Assembly (NCBI GenBank): GCA_036346395.1
Contig: CM070609.1
Coordinates: 30,819,223 to 30,883,222 of the forward strand
DNA from: Hsuehochloa calcarea
Taxonomy: Eukaryota; Streptophyta; Magnoliopsida; Poales; Poaceae
DNA: 64,000 nt
Direction of reading: 5' to 3'
Position numbers and translations under genes: made by a program. A model generated the notes under the pieces. It was not told the DNA's origin. It did not search any database and worked only from the letters and a program-made list of their open reading frames with translations. Of this stretch, positions 1 to 9,709 are shown one piece after another; the first letter of the stretch is position 1; each line of letters begins with the position of its first letter.

Positions 1-1238
1 TGGTCGAATCAGCAGGTGAAGCGGGCTTGATAACACACCTCGTGGGGGTAACCGAAGGGTGATGGTTATCAGGTGCTGATTGAGTCTTGGAATCATGGAT
101 TCCAGGACTTGTTGTGTTAGATCGGACGGCCTCAAACATGCTTGAACATTTGGAGGGGGAACCTCACCATGCTCTGTACTTGCCGTGGCGCAATCCTGAC
201 CCTAGTCAGATGGATCCTTGCCCTTTGAGGAGACTGGTTCCTCACCTAGGCGTAATGTTGTGGGGGAGAGCTCCGCGTAATGTTGTGGGGGAGAGCTCCC
301 TTATCAACCTTATTCGTGGCATGGTCTCCTGGGTCTGGTGAAAGAACACTAGAAACGGCGTTGCCATCGGACAAAATGATGCTCTGCTCGTACTCGTAGT
401 AGGCATTCATGGTCAAATTGAACTAATTCTCCTCATTCCACTCTCCTGTCATGAAAGCATCCGAGTTGAAAAATGAAGATAATTTGTCAAAAGGAAAGGA
501 GAAACTTATACATCCCTACGGACGGCATCAACTATTGATGGTTTAGTGTCAATCTTACGAATGAATGCCGGGGACTCTACTTGAGTTAAACCACACAGAA
601 AAAGACACATGGATTTTATACAGGTTATGGATTTATCCTAATATAATAATAATCATATTTCTGTGTTGTTGTATTGACTATACTTTACAACAGGGACGAA
701 AACACTAGAACACAGCGCATAAGTGTCCCTAATCGATTGAGACCACATTTCTGTAGGTTTTATTGACTATAGAGTGGTCGTAGTTGACCTTTTGGTAGTA
801 AAGGTTACAACCATGAAGTGATCATAGTAAGGCTTACGATAATGAGGTGGTCGTAAGAAATATTTTACGACCACTCGGTTAAGCTTCTCCCTTATTAATG
901 ATAAAGGATTTCCTTACCAATAACATAAAGATATTGCTATCTATAATAATAATTATAGATAAATAATTTAATTAATTGAGAATTATTAGATCCTCGTTAG
1001 AAATATTTTATTAGAATCATGGCATTGTCCAGCTTTTATTGAAAGCTAAGAAGTACTATTAGAAGAGAGAGAAAAATTTACGTGGCAGTAACAAGTATTC
1101 CATGGACAGGACCATATATCAAAAACAGACAAATTAGGAGAAGTAACCGATGAACCAAGGGCATACATATCCTTTTATTTAGAGAGAAAGACATCTTTTT
1201 TATCTATTACATGTCACACGTAGAGTAGAGGTCCGGTT
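1..1238. other. Unclassified, probably repeat-derived DNA
   Basis: No gene is recognisable. A 23-25 bp unit (CGTAATGTTGTGGGGGAGAG) is repeated in tandem at about 251-300. Between about 770 and 880 there are several GTCGTAA..TACGAC-type units resembling the 29-bp repeat in the gypsy LTR near 9050-9190, so part of this stretch may be an LTR relic. Open frames here are short and lack any familiar motif. Confidence 0.4.
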
Positions 1239-1747
1239 TCACGTCAGTAATCTACCACACCCATGCTGGAATTCAGTAGAGTCCCACGAGCCAATCGACA
1301 AAAGCGAAAAACGTAACAGATCAAGGGTTTCCGCCGATCCAGACCCATAACCATATCCCTGGCCGTACCCAAAGCCCAATCCATTGCCCGACCCACCGCG
1401 GACCAGTAGGGGCCACGCCCGACCACTTGAGCCAGCCTTTGGACCGGCGGACGAGCTAGCCCCTCCAATGGAGATCGAGCCGGATCTAGACCCAGAGGTA
1501 GACCCCGCCCCAGCCACCGAGCCAGACCCTGAACCAGATCCAGATGCAGACACACCTCCGGTGCCCACTACAAGCCCCCAAGCCCAAGCCCAAGCCCGAG
1601 CCCGACGCCCTGCCCCTGGTCGCCACCCAGGCCAATGCCGAGGTCCATCCTGGCCACACGGCGGCTCTCCACCAAGCCACTGGACAGCAGACACGCGAAA
1701 GCGCCCAACACTAGAGCAGCAACCACACCGCCCCTGCCGGTCGCCAT
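1239..1747 (-). pseudogene. Glycine-rich secreted (cell-wall type) protein, frame broken
   Basis: The chosen start (ATG at 1747) opens a classic signal peptide: MATGRGG, then a hydrophobic core VVAALVLGAFACLLSSG, then VESRRVARMDLG. A run of Gly-Leu repeats follows (GVGLGLGLGLGG). That frame stops at about 1568. The downstream Gly/Ser-rich sequence (SGSGSGS, SGSRSGS, ending GLGFGYGQGYGYGSGS) is in another frame, so one base is gained or lost in the G-rich run near 1575-1585. The plan (signal peptide, R-V-A-R-x-D-L-G, Gly-Leu repeats, Gly-Ser repeats, GYGYGSG tail) is that of grass glycine-rich cell-wall structural proteins, normally about 120-170 residues. A TATA box lies about 95 bp upstream of the ATG. 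It may be a recent pseudogene, or an intact gene with a consensus error in the low-complexity run. The C-terminal end after the GYGYGSG motif is uncertain. Confidence 0.6.
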
Positions 1748-1840
1748 CCTCACGACCTCACGCACCGCACCACACGCTTGGACACCTGATCACCACTGTC
1801 TCTTTGGTGCCTTTGACATGTTGAGAAGAAAAGATACGGC

Positions 1841-1851
1841 TGCTTATATAG
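1841..1851 (-). promoter_or_regulatory. TATA box of the glycine-rich protein gene
   Basis: On the minus strand the sequence reads CTATATAAGCA about 95 bp upstream of the ATG at 1747. This is a normal plant TATA spacing for a short 5' leader and supports a genuine Pol II promoter here. Confidence 0.55.
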
Positions 1852-1933
1852 GAGAAACCGAGCACGCGAGGCCAAGCGGAACTGCAATCGTGCGACCAAA
1901 CATGGACTGGTGGTGCGGTGGTGCTGGTGCAGC

Positions 1934-2113
1934 AGAAAGGTGAATGCGTATGCTTCGTTGGTGAGTGGGGGGAGTGGTTGTGACGTGAGGCCATGGTACG
2001 AGTGACCAGTCTCTGTGAATGCCTGTGGAGCTGCCTTTTTCTTTCCCCTCGTTTTCGCTGTTTTGTCATCAGACTCGGACTTTTTTTTTTTTAAAGTTTT
2101 GAGGAAATACTTT

Positions 2114-2151
<38 letters not shown>
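1934..2151. repeat. Direct repeat copy A plus (TA)n microsatellite
   Basis: The block starting GTGAATGCGTATGCTTCGTT is repeated with about 90 percent identity at 2482-2706. Both copies end in a T/G-rich run and then a TA dinucleotide tract (here about 2119-2150). It lies just upstream of the glycine-rich gene promoter on the minus strand. Confidence 0.85.
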
Positions 2152-2152
<1 letters not shown>

Positions 2153-2481
2153 ATTTGACGTCTGTTTCAGTGGAAAGACATCTCATTTCGAATATATCAT
2201 TTAAATAAATATATTATATTTCTTTCTGATTTTAGTATCTTAAATCTGAATTATAAGATACTCCAATGCGACTTGATTGAAAAAATTTTATTAGGGTTTT
2301 TTTATTTTTGCTATATACCCTTTTTCATATATAAAAGAAGTATATACACAAATTTAGCTATAAAAGGTGGACTTTAATGATTTTTTTTTTCATAGAACTC
2401 ACTTTAAGGTATCTTATAATTATTATTGGAGTATACTTAAATAGATAAAGATGTATTATCATATAATTTAAGTAGTATATG
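2152..2481. other. AT-rich spacer between the two direct repeats
   Basis: Nothing gene-like is visible. The sequence is very AT-rich with T runs. It has the look of decayed intergenic DNA. Confidence 0.4.
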
Positions 2482-2658
2482 TGAATGCGTATGCTTAGTT
2501 GGTGAGTGGGGAGTGGTTGTGACGTGAGGCCCTTGTACGAGTGACCAGTCTCTGTGAATGCCTGTGGAGCTGCCTTTTCCTTTCCTCTCGTTTTCGCTTT
2601 TTGTCATCAGACTGAGACTCTTTGTTTTTTGAGTTTTTAGGGAATACTTGGGGGGGGG

Positions 2659-2706
<48 letters not shown>
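2482..2706. repeat. Direct repeat copy B plus (TA)n microsatellite
   Basis: Second copy of the block at 1934-2151, about 545 bp away. It ends in a run of G followed by a TA tract at about 2661-2706. Reading frames across the tract (Ile-Tyr repeats) are artefacts of the dinucleotide repeat. Confidence 0.85.
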
Positions 2707-2709
<3 letters not shown>

Positions 2710-3328
2710 ACTATAAACAAAACAGTAGATAAAGAGTGACCCTGAGTTCCCCGCAATGCGAAGAGGTGAAGCCCTAGGATCCTTAAAAATGAGGTAATGG
2801 TACTGATATGAGTGTGTCTTTTTTTTATTCCCAGTAATCATTTCCCTTGCACAAAAAGGGGATGAGGGTTATTTATAGTTATGAAAGATTACAATGCTAC
2901 GTCTAAAAGGGGCCCTATAACTATAGTGGTTTTACGGTCTTTGCACACTTCTATGTGTAACCTTGGTGCACGGTCTTTGCACACTTCTATGTGTAATCTT
3001 GGTGCACGATAGAGCTTCATAGACCTTGTTCACCACGCCTTTACTCCTTGTCCAAAGGTAACCTTGACTCTTTTCGATCCATGCGAGACAGATCCGGAGC
3101 GAATGCTTCCCTAACCCCTTCAATCCGTACAAGGTAGCCCTGAAGTGAAGCCTTCCTAGACTCCCTTCGGTCCAGGGTCTATTTTATCCTTCATCCGAGG
3201 GTGTCATAGCGCCCCTGTACCCTTCGTTCCGTATGAAAGGGTACTTGGTACCCTTTGACCGGTTAAAGGGTCTTCTTGCTTGTAGCCTTCTCCAGGTCGA
3301 TGGGACTTGTGGGCCGCTCCTACGTCAA
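2707..3328 (-). mobile_element. Probable LTR fragment (minus orientation)
   Basis: Read on the minus strand the stretch contains a TATA-like CTATAAATAACCC at about 2866-2878, followed downstream by a leader-like segment, which resembles the U3/R part of a plant LTR. A 35-36 bp unit (CGGTCTTTGCACACTTCTAT..) is tandemly duplicated at 2937-3007. No partner LTR or coding domain is attached, so the family is unknown. Confidence 0.35.
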
Positions 3329-3425
3329 TACCATAGTATCAAAAAACTTTGAAGTGTTTGGATACAACGAAATGTACTTTTATAAACTACAGTATTCCTA
3401 ATACCATAGTATTTTTTGAGTTTTT
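3329..3425. mobile_element. Short MITE-like sequence
   Basis: Contains repeated ATACCATAGTATnnnAAA-type boxes facing each other (near 3331 and 3400), typical of small AT-rich grass MITEs with the CTACAGTATT motif. The boundaries are not certain. Confidence 0.3.
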
Positions 3426-3429
3426 AAAA

Positions 3430-4440
3430 AGGACGCGACTAGCGCTCGGATATACAGTCCGAGCGCTAGCTCCGTACGTCGCTGCATGCAACATCCTTGG
3501 ACAACAGTTGCAACATCCCGAGACAACGGTTGCAACATCCCGGGATAAAGGTTGCAACATCACAAATCAAAATAAAACATCTGGAGAGAAAAACATGTTG
3601 GAAAAAATTAAAACATCGCCGTGAACAATATGCAATTTTTTCCTACAGATGCAATTTTTAATACAAATGCAATATTTCAAATAACAATATGCAACATTAT
3701 TTTCAAAGGGTTGTAACATTATTTTCAAAGGGCCACAACATCAGAACATTTGCAACATCAGAACATCAATGCAAAAAGGAAGAAAACTAATTCAAGAAGC
3801 AACATAAGAGGACCTCCTTCGTCGACCTGTAGATGGAGATGTCACCGGAAAGGAACTTGCAGCTGAGGGAGCACTCGTCCAGTCCAACTCGTCATCTCGC
3901 TCAGTTCCTCTCCTGTCCTCCCCCACTTGATCCTAGAAGCGCGAAACATCCTATCCCCGCTCCTCAGTACATTAGTAGGCAGCCCACATCTCCGATCTTC
4001 CTCCTTCGCTGGAGATGGCATTGGCTGCCTTCGCCATTTTGTCGCCGGCAGCTTCCATCGTGGCCACCCGATCCAAGGCATGACCAGCTTTCTCCTCAAC
4101 CCTCAGCTCTTACCCATTTGCTGGTTTTTTTTGGTTGGGGTTTGACCTTCTATTGGTCGTGGGCGCATGTGTTTGGAGGAGGAAAGAACAAAGCTAGAAT
4201 TGGCTGATATAAAGAATGAGTGGTGCTAATAGGAAAGATAAAGCTTGGATGGACGGTGCTACGTGAGTATATATGTGTCGGTATAATTGTATTATAGTGA
4301 ATCTGAGATGAGCTGTCAGGGGCATATCTCTTGGATCGGACGTTCGCCGAAGCATTCACCTTTCAAAAATCCACTCGTGACCTCTTTTTCTCAAAACCGG
4401 GCGACGTATTCTGCGCGCGCTTGTTGTGCAGCGCTAAGCT
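3430..4440. mobile_element. Unclassified DNA-transposon-like element with TGCAACAT repeats
   Basis: The left end contains a long hairpin (AGCGCTCGGATATACAGTCC then GAGCGCT, 3441-3467). Next comes a series of (T)GCAACAT(C) boxes at about 3486-3800. The right end near 4428-4442 carries GCAGCGCTAAGCTCCTAATC, a partial inverse of the left end (GAGCGCTAGCTCC). Such sub-terminal GCAACAT repeats are common in grass DNA transposons. The open frame at 3833-4207 has no recognisable domain and is not called as a gene. Confidence 0.35.
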
Positions 4441-4684
4441 CCTAATCACAATGTTGAAATTATAATAAAAAAATCATGTTCATGCCTTATATATACCATA
4501 CGCTAAACAATATTATGCACAGCTTCATTTATGGTATCGGATGACATTTGCTAACCTCTATTAATTTTGATCGTCGATATATGAAGTATTGGGGGCTTAT
4601 AAGTGCAGCTATCGTGTATTACATGTGCTTGCTTTTAATCTTCTTACCGTGGCTAGCTAACATGAATTTTCTTTTTAAAAAGGT
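4441..4684. other. Nothing recognised
   Basis: AT-rich intergenic DNA with no visible gene, repeat or motif. Confidence 0.4.
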
Positions 4685-4872
4685 ACTGTGCTGAAAACTG
4701 CAATTGCCAAACACATCATGGTTTTTCCAAAAACTGAAAAAAATTGTGGTATTCACATATTGTAATATTTCATGCCAGCTACATCAAAAATTGTGGTTTA
4801 CAGATATGTGGTTTAAAGATACTGTGGTTTTCAAATACTGTAACATCCAAACTGGCCCTCAATTGATAGGAA
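4685..4872. mobile_element. MITE-like sequence
   Basis: Carries the repeated pattern (A)CTGTGGTTTTnnAAATACTGTA and matching inverse boxes (TGGTTTTTCCAAAAACTG), bounded by CCAAACAC and GTTTGG. This is the layout of small PIF/Harbinger-like grass MITEs. Target-site duplications were not identified. Confidence 0.3.
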
Positions 4873-5081
4873 AGTGTTTGGTTGGGTCTGATCATGTGGA
4901 GCCATGTATGATCCCAAAACAGAAAACAGATTGACCTTTAACCTATTGTTTCTCTTAGGCCAGCTTACTGAAAAACTTTCCTTTTTTTTTTTGCTTTAGT
5001 TTCGTTCTTTCCCTTCTGATCATTTTATTTAGTGAGCTTGTTTCCCGTTGAATATATGAGTATTTTTTGAATTATTTTAAT

Positions 5082-5318
5082 TCAAAAATATACTAGATGA
5101 ATCATAGACAATACTATAGCCTTTTTCATAAAGCAAGTAATCATAAACACCATAGTCATACGAATTTTTAGAAAAACAGAAACTAGTATTCCAATCTCAG
5201 TGTTCAAGACAACAACAGATAATAAAGCTAAACAAACAACAAGTGTGAGATAGATATACCCAGAACCAGTAGACGGAACAGCAGCAGCAGAAGTGTTGGT
5301 GAGGTCGTCATTCGCCAT
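5082..5318 (-). other. Short reading frame after a copia LTR; possible gag or host first exon
   Basis: A frame starts MANDDLTNTSAAAVPSTGSG at 5318. It is followed within 25 codons by G|GTATATC, a plausible splice donor, and then AT-rich intron-like sequence. It sits directly downstream, on the same strand, of the copia LTR-like DNA. The N-terminus (small, acidic, Ser/Thr/Ala rich) resembles the start of some copia Gag proteins. It could equally be a stranded first exon of a host gene. No domain is visible, so no function is given. Confidence 0.25.
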
Positions 5319-5319
5319 G

Positions 5320-6006
5320 GCGTAGTGGTAGTAGATGTAGCAAAGGATCGAATGAAAACAAAGCAGCGAGCAGTCACGCGAACGCTTCCCAAAAACCTTA
5401 TTCGTTCTCGCTCGTGCAAGCCTTCAAGGACCAGGGTTCCGGAGGCCTGCTCTCCCGGTTCGACCGTACACGCGCCTCGCTGGGATGAAGATCGCCAGAT
5501 CCAGTAGCAACAAACTCGAGGATTTCTTTCTTAGTCTCTCGTGGAGTGAATTGGAGAAGCAACCATTCACAAACAGTTCACTGTTATTTTAATAGCCAAA
5601 AACGAATAGGCAGAGACCAGAGTAAATGATTGACATCAATCAGTGCAAACCGCGACCATAACTCATTAATCGAAGCTGATTCGCCGGTAGTTCGTTAATG
5701 TCATTACTTGGTCGATGCGTTTGATTTTCGAATAGATAAAGAAAAACGCGCGCAAGACTCGGCGTGCACACTCGCGCACGCATTCACGGCTCGGCTCGAG
5801 CCGAGCCGAGGCAGCGAGCGCTGCGCGCGTGTTCGCTTTCTCCAATTCCACCAGGGGGCTACCACGTTCCACCTTATAAAGTGGTGTAACTCCCCTTCAA
5901 CTCTCCATGTGGGTCTAAGCAATTTTAGCACGTGCACATGGGCCTTTGAGATTTTTTAGGAATTAGTTAGAATTAAAAATGGGCCCAGTCCGTATTAATT
6001 CCTACA
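5320..6006 (-). mobile_element. 3' LTR of copia element A
   Basis: On the minus strand a polypurine tract (GGTGGGGGATT, about 6007-6016) is followed by TGTAGGAATTAATACGG.., the expected PPT/LTR boundary of a copia element whose pol ends at 6546. The LTR runs toward lower coordinates. It contains the TATA-like TTATAAGGTGG region near 5870 and a GGCTCGAGCCGAGCC palindrome near 5790-5806. The far end is not defined because the partner LTR is outside or lost, so the lower boundary is approximate. Confidence 0.5.
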
Positions 6007-6545
6007 ATCCCCCACCAGATCTCAAAGACACATGTCAAATGCCTTGATCCACAATATTGTTTTAATAAACCAGTATTTCGATGGAGACCGATTAAGGTTG
6101 AATATCCATCTAGAACAGAAGTTACACTTATCCACAACTGCACAATGGACTAAGCCTTGAATTGACAGTTTTGCGTGAATAAATTTCACTTAAGTCCTTA
6201 ACTGATACTAGGCTGTCAGGCATCCCCACGGGTTGGAGCATATAAGTCATACTCCTGGCCTATTCATGAGCATCATAGAGATTACCTTATCTCATAGACT
6301 ATGACTAGTAGTCGAGCTCATATAAGTGTGTTCTTTCAAGACTACTCTGTAGGACAGCATCTTTGCAAGCCATAGAACACATTAAGATAAAAATCAACCT
6401 GCCATACAGATTTAGGAGAGAATTGCATCTCCAATGGCGTGGGTCTGTAAAAGTACTATCCTCCCAGTTGACCAATAGCTTGTTTCGCCAATCTTACTTC
6501 ACGGGATCTCCGATTACATAGGATGGGTTACCACTATGGTATAAC
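6007..6545 (-). other. 3' non-coding region of copia element A
   Basis: Lies between the RNase H stop and the polypurine tract. No open frame of note. This spacer length is usual for copia elements. Confidence 0.5.
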
Positions 6546-8108
6546 TCACGTGGGTCTTAAACCCATCTCCCTCGATGCATTGTCTATCACATTCCGTGAT
6601 AAACCCTTTGTGAAGGGATCTACCAGATTCTTAGCTGTTTGGATATGATCCAAAGCTATTACTCCAGAGTTTCTCATTTTTCTAACAGACTTCAGTCTCC
6701 TCTTCACATGTCTTGATGCCTTCATATTATCTTTAGAACTGTTCACCTTGACAATCACAGTTTGATTATCACTGTTCATCAGAATAGCCGGTACCGGTTT
6801 TTCAACCACCGGCAAATCCATCAAGAGCTCACGAAGCCATTTGGCTTCAACAGTGGCAGTATCTAATGTTGTGAGTTCTGCTTCCATTGTTGACCTCGTT
6901 AAGATGGACTGCTTGCAAGACTTTCATGAAACAGCGTCACCTCCAAGTGTGAAGACATATCTACTTGTGGCCTTAATCCCATCAGCATCAGATATCCAGT
7001 TTGAATCGCTATAACCCTCTAGTACCCTGGGATACCCAGTATAGTGAATGCCATAGCTCATAGTACCCTTTAGATAGCGCATTACACTCTCAAGAGTATG
7101 CCAATGATCATCTCCCGGATTGGAAACAAAATGGCTTAGTTTGCTCACAGCAAACGAGATGTCAGGCCTGGTACCGCTAGCTAAATACATGAGTGAACCA
7201 ATTATCTGAGAATATCTCAATTGGTCTCTAGCTATTCTCCGATTCTTCCTAAGCAATACATTAGGATCGTAAGGTGTTGGAGAGGATTTATAGTCGCTAT
7301 AACCAAAACGACTCAGAACCTTTTTCACATAACGGGTTTGTAACAATGTAATCCCACCGTCATCACCTCTTAACAACTTGATGTTCAAGATAACATCAGC
7401 TACTCCAATATCTTTTATCTCAAAATTCTGAGATAAGAAATCTTTGACCTCCTTAATCACATTAAGGCTGGTCCCAAAAATCAGTATGTCATCAACATAC
7501 AGATATAGAATGACTCCCTCGCCCCCACCATTGTGATAATACACTAATCTGTCAGTTTTATTCACAATAAAGCCTGCAGATGTTAAAATTCTGTCGAACT
7601 TTTCATGCCACTGCTTAGGTGCTTGTTTAAGACCATACAAAGATTTCAACAACTTACACACCATTCCTTCTTGACCATTTACTACAAATACATCTAGCTG
7701 TTCCATGTAAATTTTCTCGTCCAACTCTCCATTAAGGAAAGCAGTCTTAATGTCCATCTGATGAACGAGAAGGCCGTGTGAGGCAGCCAGAGATAGTAGT
7801 ACTCGAATAGTGGTCAATCTAGCCACAGGTGAATAAGTATCAAATAAATCTTCACCTTCCTTTTGGGTATAACTCTTGGCCACAAGTCGTGCCTTGTACT
7901 TCTCGATAGTACCATCAGGCCTAAGCTTCTTTTTGAACACCCACTTACGTCCTACAGGTTTACAACCATAAGGACGCTCAGTGATCTCCCAAGTTCCATT
8001 AGAAATAATGGAATCCATTTCACTACGTACTGCTTCCTTCCGGTATTCCGCATTTGGAGAAGCATGTGGTTCAGAAATGGTACTTGGAGTATCATCCACA
8101 AGGTACAC
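6546..8108 (-). pseudogene. Copia element A pol: reverse transcriptase and RNase H, one nonsense codon
   Basis: The frame carries the copia RT signature: KPVGRKWVFKKK near the start, then KARLVAKSYTQKEG, the catalytic YVDDILIF box, [16 protein letters not shown], and the connection to RNase H. The RNase H part (6546-6887) has the DNQT and HVKRRLKSVR..LDHIQT elements. The two parts are in one frame across 521 codons, separated only by a TGA at 6924-6926 where copia proteins have Trp (GGxAVSWKS). It is therefore one nonsense mutation away from an open C-terminal half. It would have copied element RNA to DNA and digested the RNA template in virus-like particles. Not functional as it stands, because the upstream frame is also broken. 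Confidence 0.85.
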
Positions 8109-8952
8109 AATAAAATCAGGACCAAAAACTTTGCAGTCCTTTGTCTTTTACTCTTCCTCAGAGTTTTATTGTCTTCCTCTCCAGGAATTTGCTTGGGGAT
8201 TTGCTCAAAATATTCTATTAGAATGGCAGGTTCAGGAGTTGTATCAGGCTCCTGACTCAATGAACTAGGGATATCTTTCATTGAAAAAATATTCTCAAAG
8301 AATGTAGCATCTCTGTACTCCATAATTGTACTGACATGCACGTCAGGTACTCCAGATTTTACTACAAGAAATCTATATCCAACGCTATGGTGAGCATAGC
8401 CTAGAAAGCCGTAATCCACGATTTTGGTCCAAGCTTACACTTTTTGGGAATTGGCACATTGACTTTCGTCAAACAACCCTAGGTGCGCAAGTATGAAAGT
8501 GATAGTCTTTTCTTCTCCCTTTGTTCATATGGGGTTATCTCTTTATTCTTTGTGGAAACCCTGTTTGGGACATGACATGAAGTCAATATAGCCTCCCCCC
8601 ACCATGCTTTGAAAAGACCTGCTGTGTCTAACATGGCGTTAACCAAATCAGTTAAAGTGCGGTTCTTTCTTTCAGCAACCCCGTTTGACTGGGGTGAATA
8701 GGGAGGTGTCCTCTCATGGATTATACCATGTTCCTCACAGAATAAATTGAACTCATTTGAAAAGTACTCGCCACCACGATCAGACCTAACCCTTTTGATT
8801 TTTCTTTCAAGTTGGTTCTCAGCTTCTGCCTTATAGATTTTAAAGTAGTGAAGAGCTTCATCTTTAGTTTTCAAAAGATACACATAGCAGAACCCAGTGG
8901 AGTCATCAATCAAAGTCATGAAATATCTTGACGAGGATCTAATAATCCTCAT
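8109..8952 (-). pseudogene. Copia element A pol: integrase core and linker, frameshifted
   Basis: The frame 8479-8952 contains the integrase catalytic core: RYFMTLIDDSTGFCYVYLLK, VRSDRGGEYFSNEF (second Asp), and TPPYSPQSNGVAERKNRTL (with the D-D-35-E glutamate). The segment 7952-8419 continues with the C-terminal linker (GYAHHSVGYRF..., then ESI/EYF-rich spacer) in shifted frames. The N-terminal HHCC zinc finger is absent because the copia sequence ends at about 8950. Integrase would join cDNA to the chromosome. This copy is dead. Confidence 0.8.
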
Positions 8953-8988
8953 TTTATCTTTTATCTATAATTCTTATTATAGGTGAAT

Positions 8989-9686
8989 ATGATGTCACAT
9001 AGTCCTCAGAAGTACCCCTTATATTTATAAGGGAGAGGCCTACCAAGTGATTGTAAGATCTTCTACAATCACCCCCATAGTCGTAAGTCTTACTACGACT
9101 ATGTCATGGTCGTAAGTCTTTCTACGACCACTACATGGTCGTAAGTCCTTCTACGATCACTACATAGTCGTAAGTACTTCTACGACCAAGTAAACCACGA
9201 CCACCTTATAATCAAACCTACAGGCAAGTGGGTCCAATTGATTAAGGAATCCGAACGGTCTACACGCACTATTATTCCACGTAGTAATGGTGCGTAAATA
9301 CCTATTACCTCGGAAGATAATTGCGGGCGGCGTGAAGAAGCCAATGCGCGGTAATTCGCCATCATGCGCCCGTTCTTTGGATTAATTAGGCGCATCTTCC
9401 GAGGACAAAGCGGCTACTCCTTCACGACTATATAAGGGCATCAATCGGAGGGATGGAGGGAGGAGACAAAAAAGATAGAGCGAGTCAAGGAGAAACACAA
9501 GTACTATTCTGCGTAATAGTCTTAGCTTCTTACTTGATCATCAAGAATACCATACACACAGGATTAGGGTTATTATTCTCTCGGAGAAGGCTGAACACGC
9601 CTAAACATCCGTGTCAACCACTCTGCGTGATTTCATCTTTAGGAGACCCCGGATCAAATAATCTTTCGTAAGATCGGTTCTAATAC
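8989..9686 (+). mobile_element. 5' LTR of the Tat-lineage gypsy element
   Basis: Starts about TGATGTCACATAGTCC and ends just before the primer site. It holds five 29-bp tandem units (9049-9192) and a promoter-like TATATAAGGGCATC at about 9429-9442. The end is placed by the primer site that follows. The start is less certain. No second copy of this LTR is visible downstream. Confidence 0.6.
9049..9192 (+). repeat. 29-bp tandem repeat inside the gypsy LTR
   Basis: Units start at about 9049 (diverged), 9078, 9107, 9136 and 9165, an exact 29-bp period. Each contains inverted arms GTCGTA..TACGAC able to form a small hairpin, with GTAAGT at the left arm. Similar units recur at 17944-18015 and 19561-19680 inside the same element and near 770-880. 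Confidence 0.85.
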
Positions 9687-9687
9687 A

Positions 9688-9709
9688 CCAAGCGGTTGGC
9701 GCCGGCCGT
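9688..9709 (+). promoter_or_regulatory. Primer-binding-site region of the gypsy element
   Basis: TTGGCGCCGGCCGTGGGGAT directly follows the LTR. Tat-lineage gypsy elements of grasses have a very similar block (TTGGCGCCnnCnGTGGGG) at this place, where a host tRNA primes minus-strand DNA synthesis. Confidence 0.6.

Larger units (their letters stand above)
5320..8952 (-). mobile_element. Ty1/copia element A, 3' half only
   Basis: On the minus strand, in order: integrase core, RT, RNase H, PPT, 3' LTR. This order (IN before RT) defines Ty1/copia. Gag, protease and the integrase zinc finger are missing. Homology stops near 8935-8955, where sequence leading into the gypsy LTR begins. The missing half is not found on the other side of the gypsy element, so the element was truncated rather than simply split by nesting. 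Confidence 0.8.

Noticed and set aside
2437..2841. Frame with Ile-Tyr repeats
   Set aside because: Translation of the TA microsatellite.
3833..4207. 124-residue plus-strand frame as a host gene
   Set aside because: Inside transposon-like DNA; Pro/Ser/His-rich, no signal or domain, no splice context.
9049..9192. CRISPR-like regular array (29-bp period)
   Set aside because: The units are contiguous with no variable spacers, lie in a plant LTR, and are a plain minisatellite.
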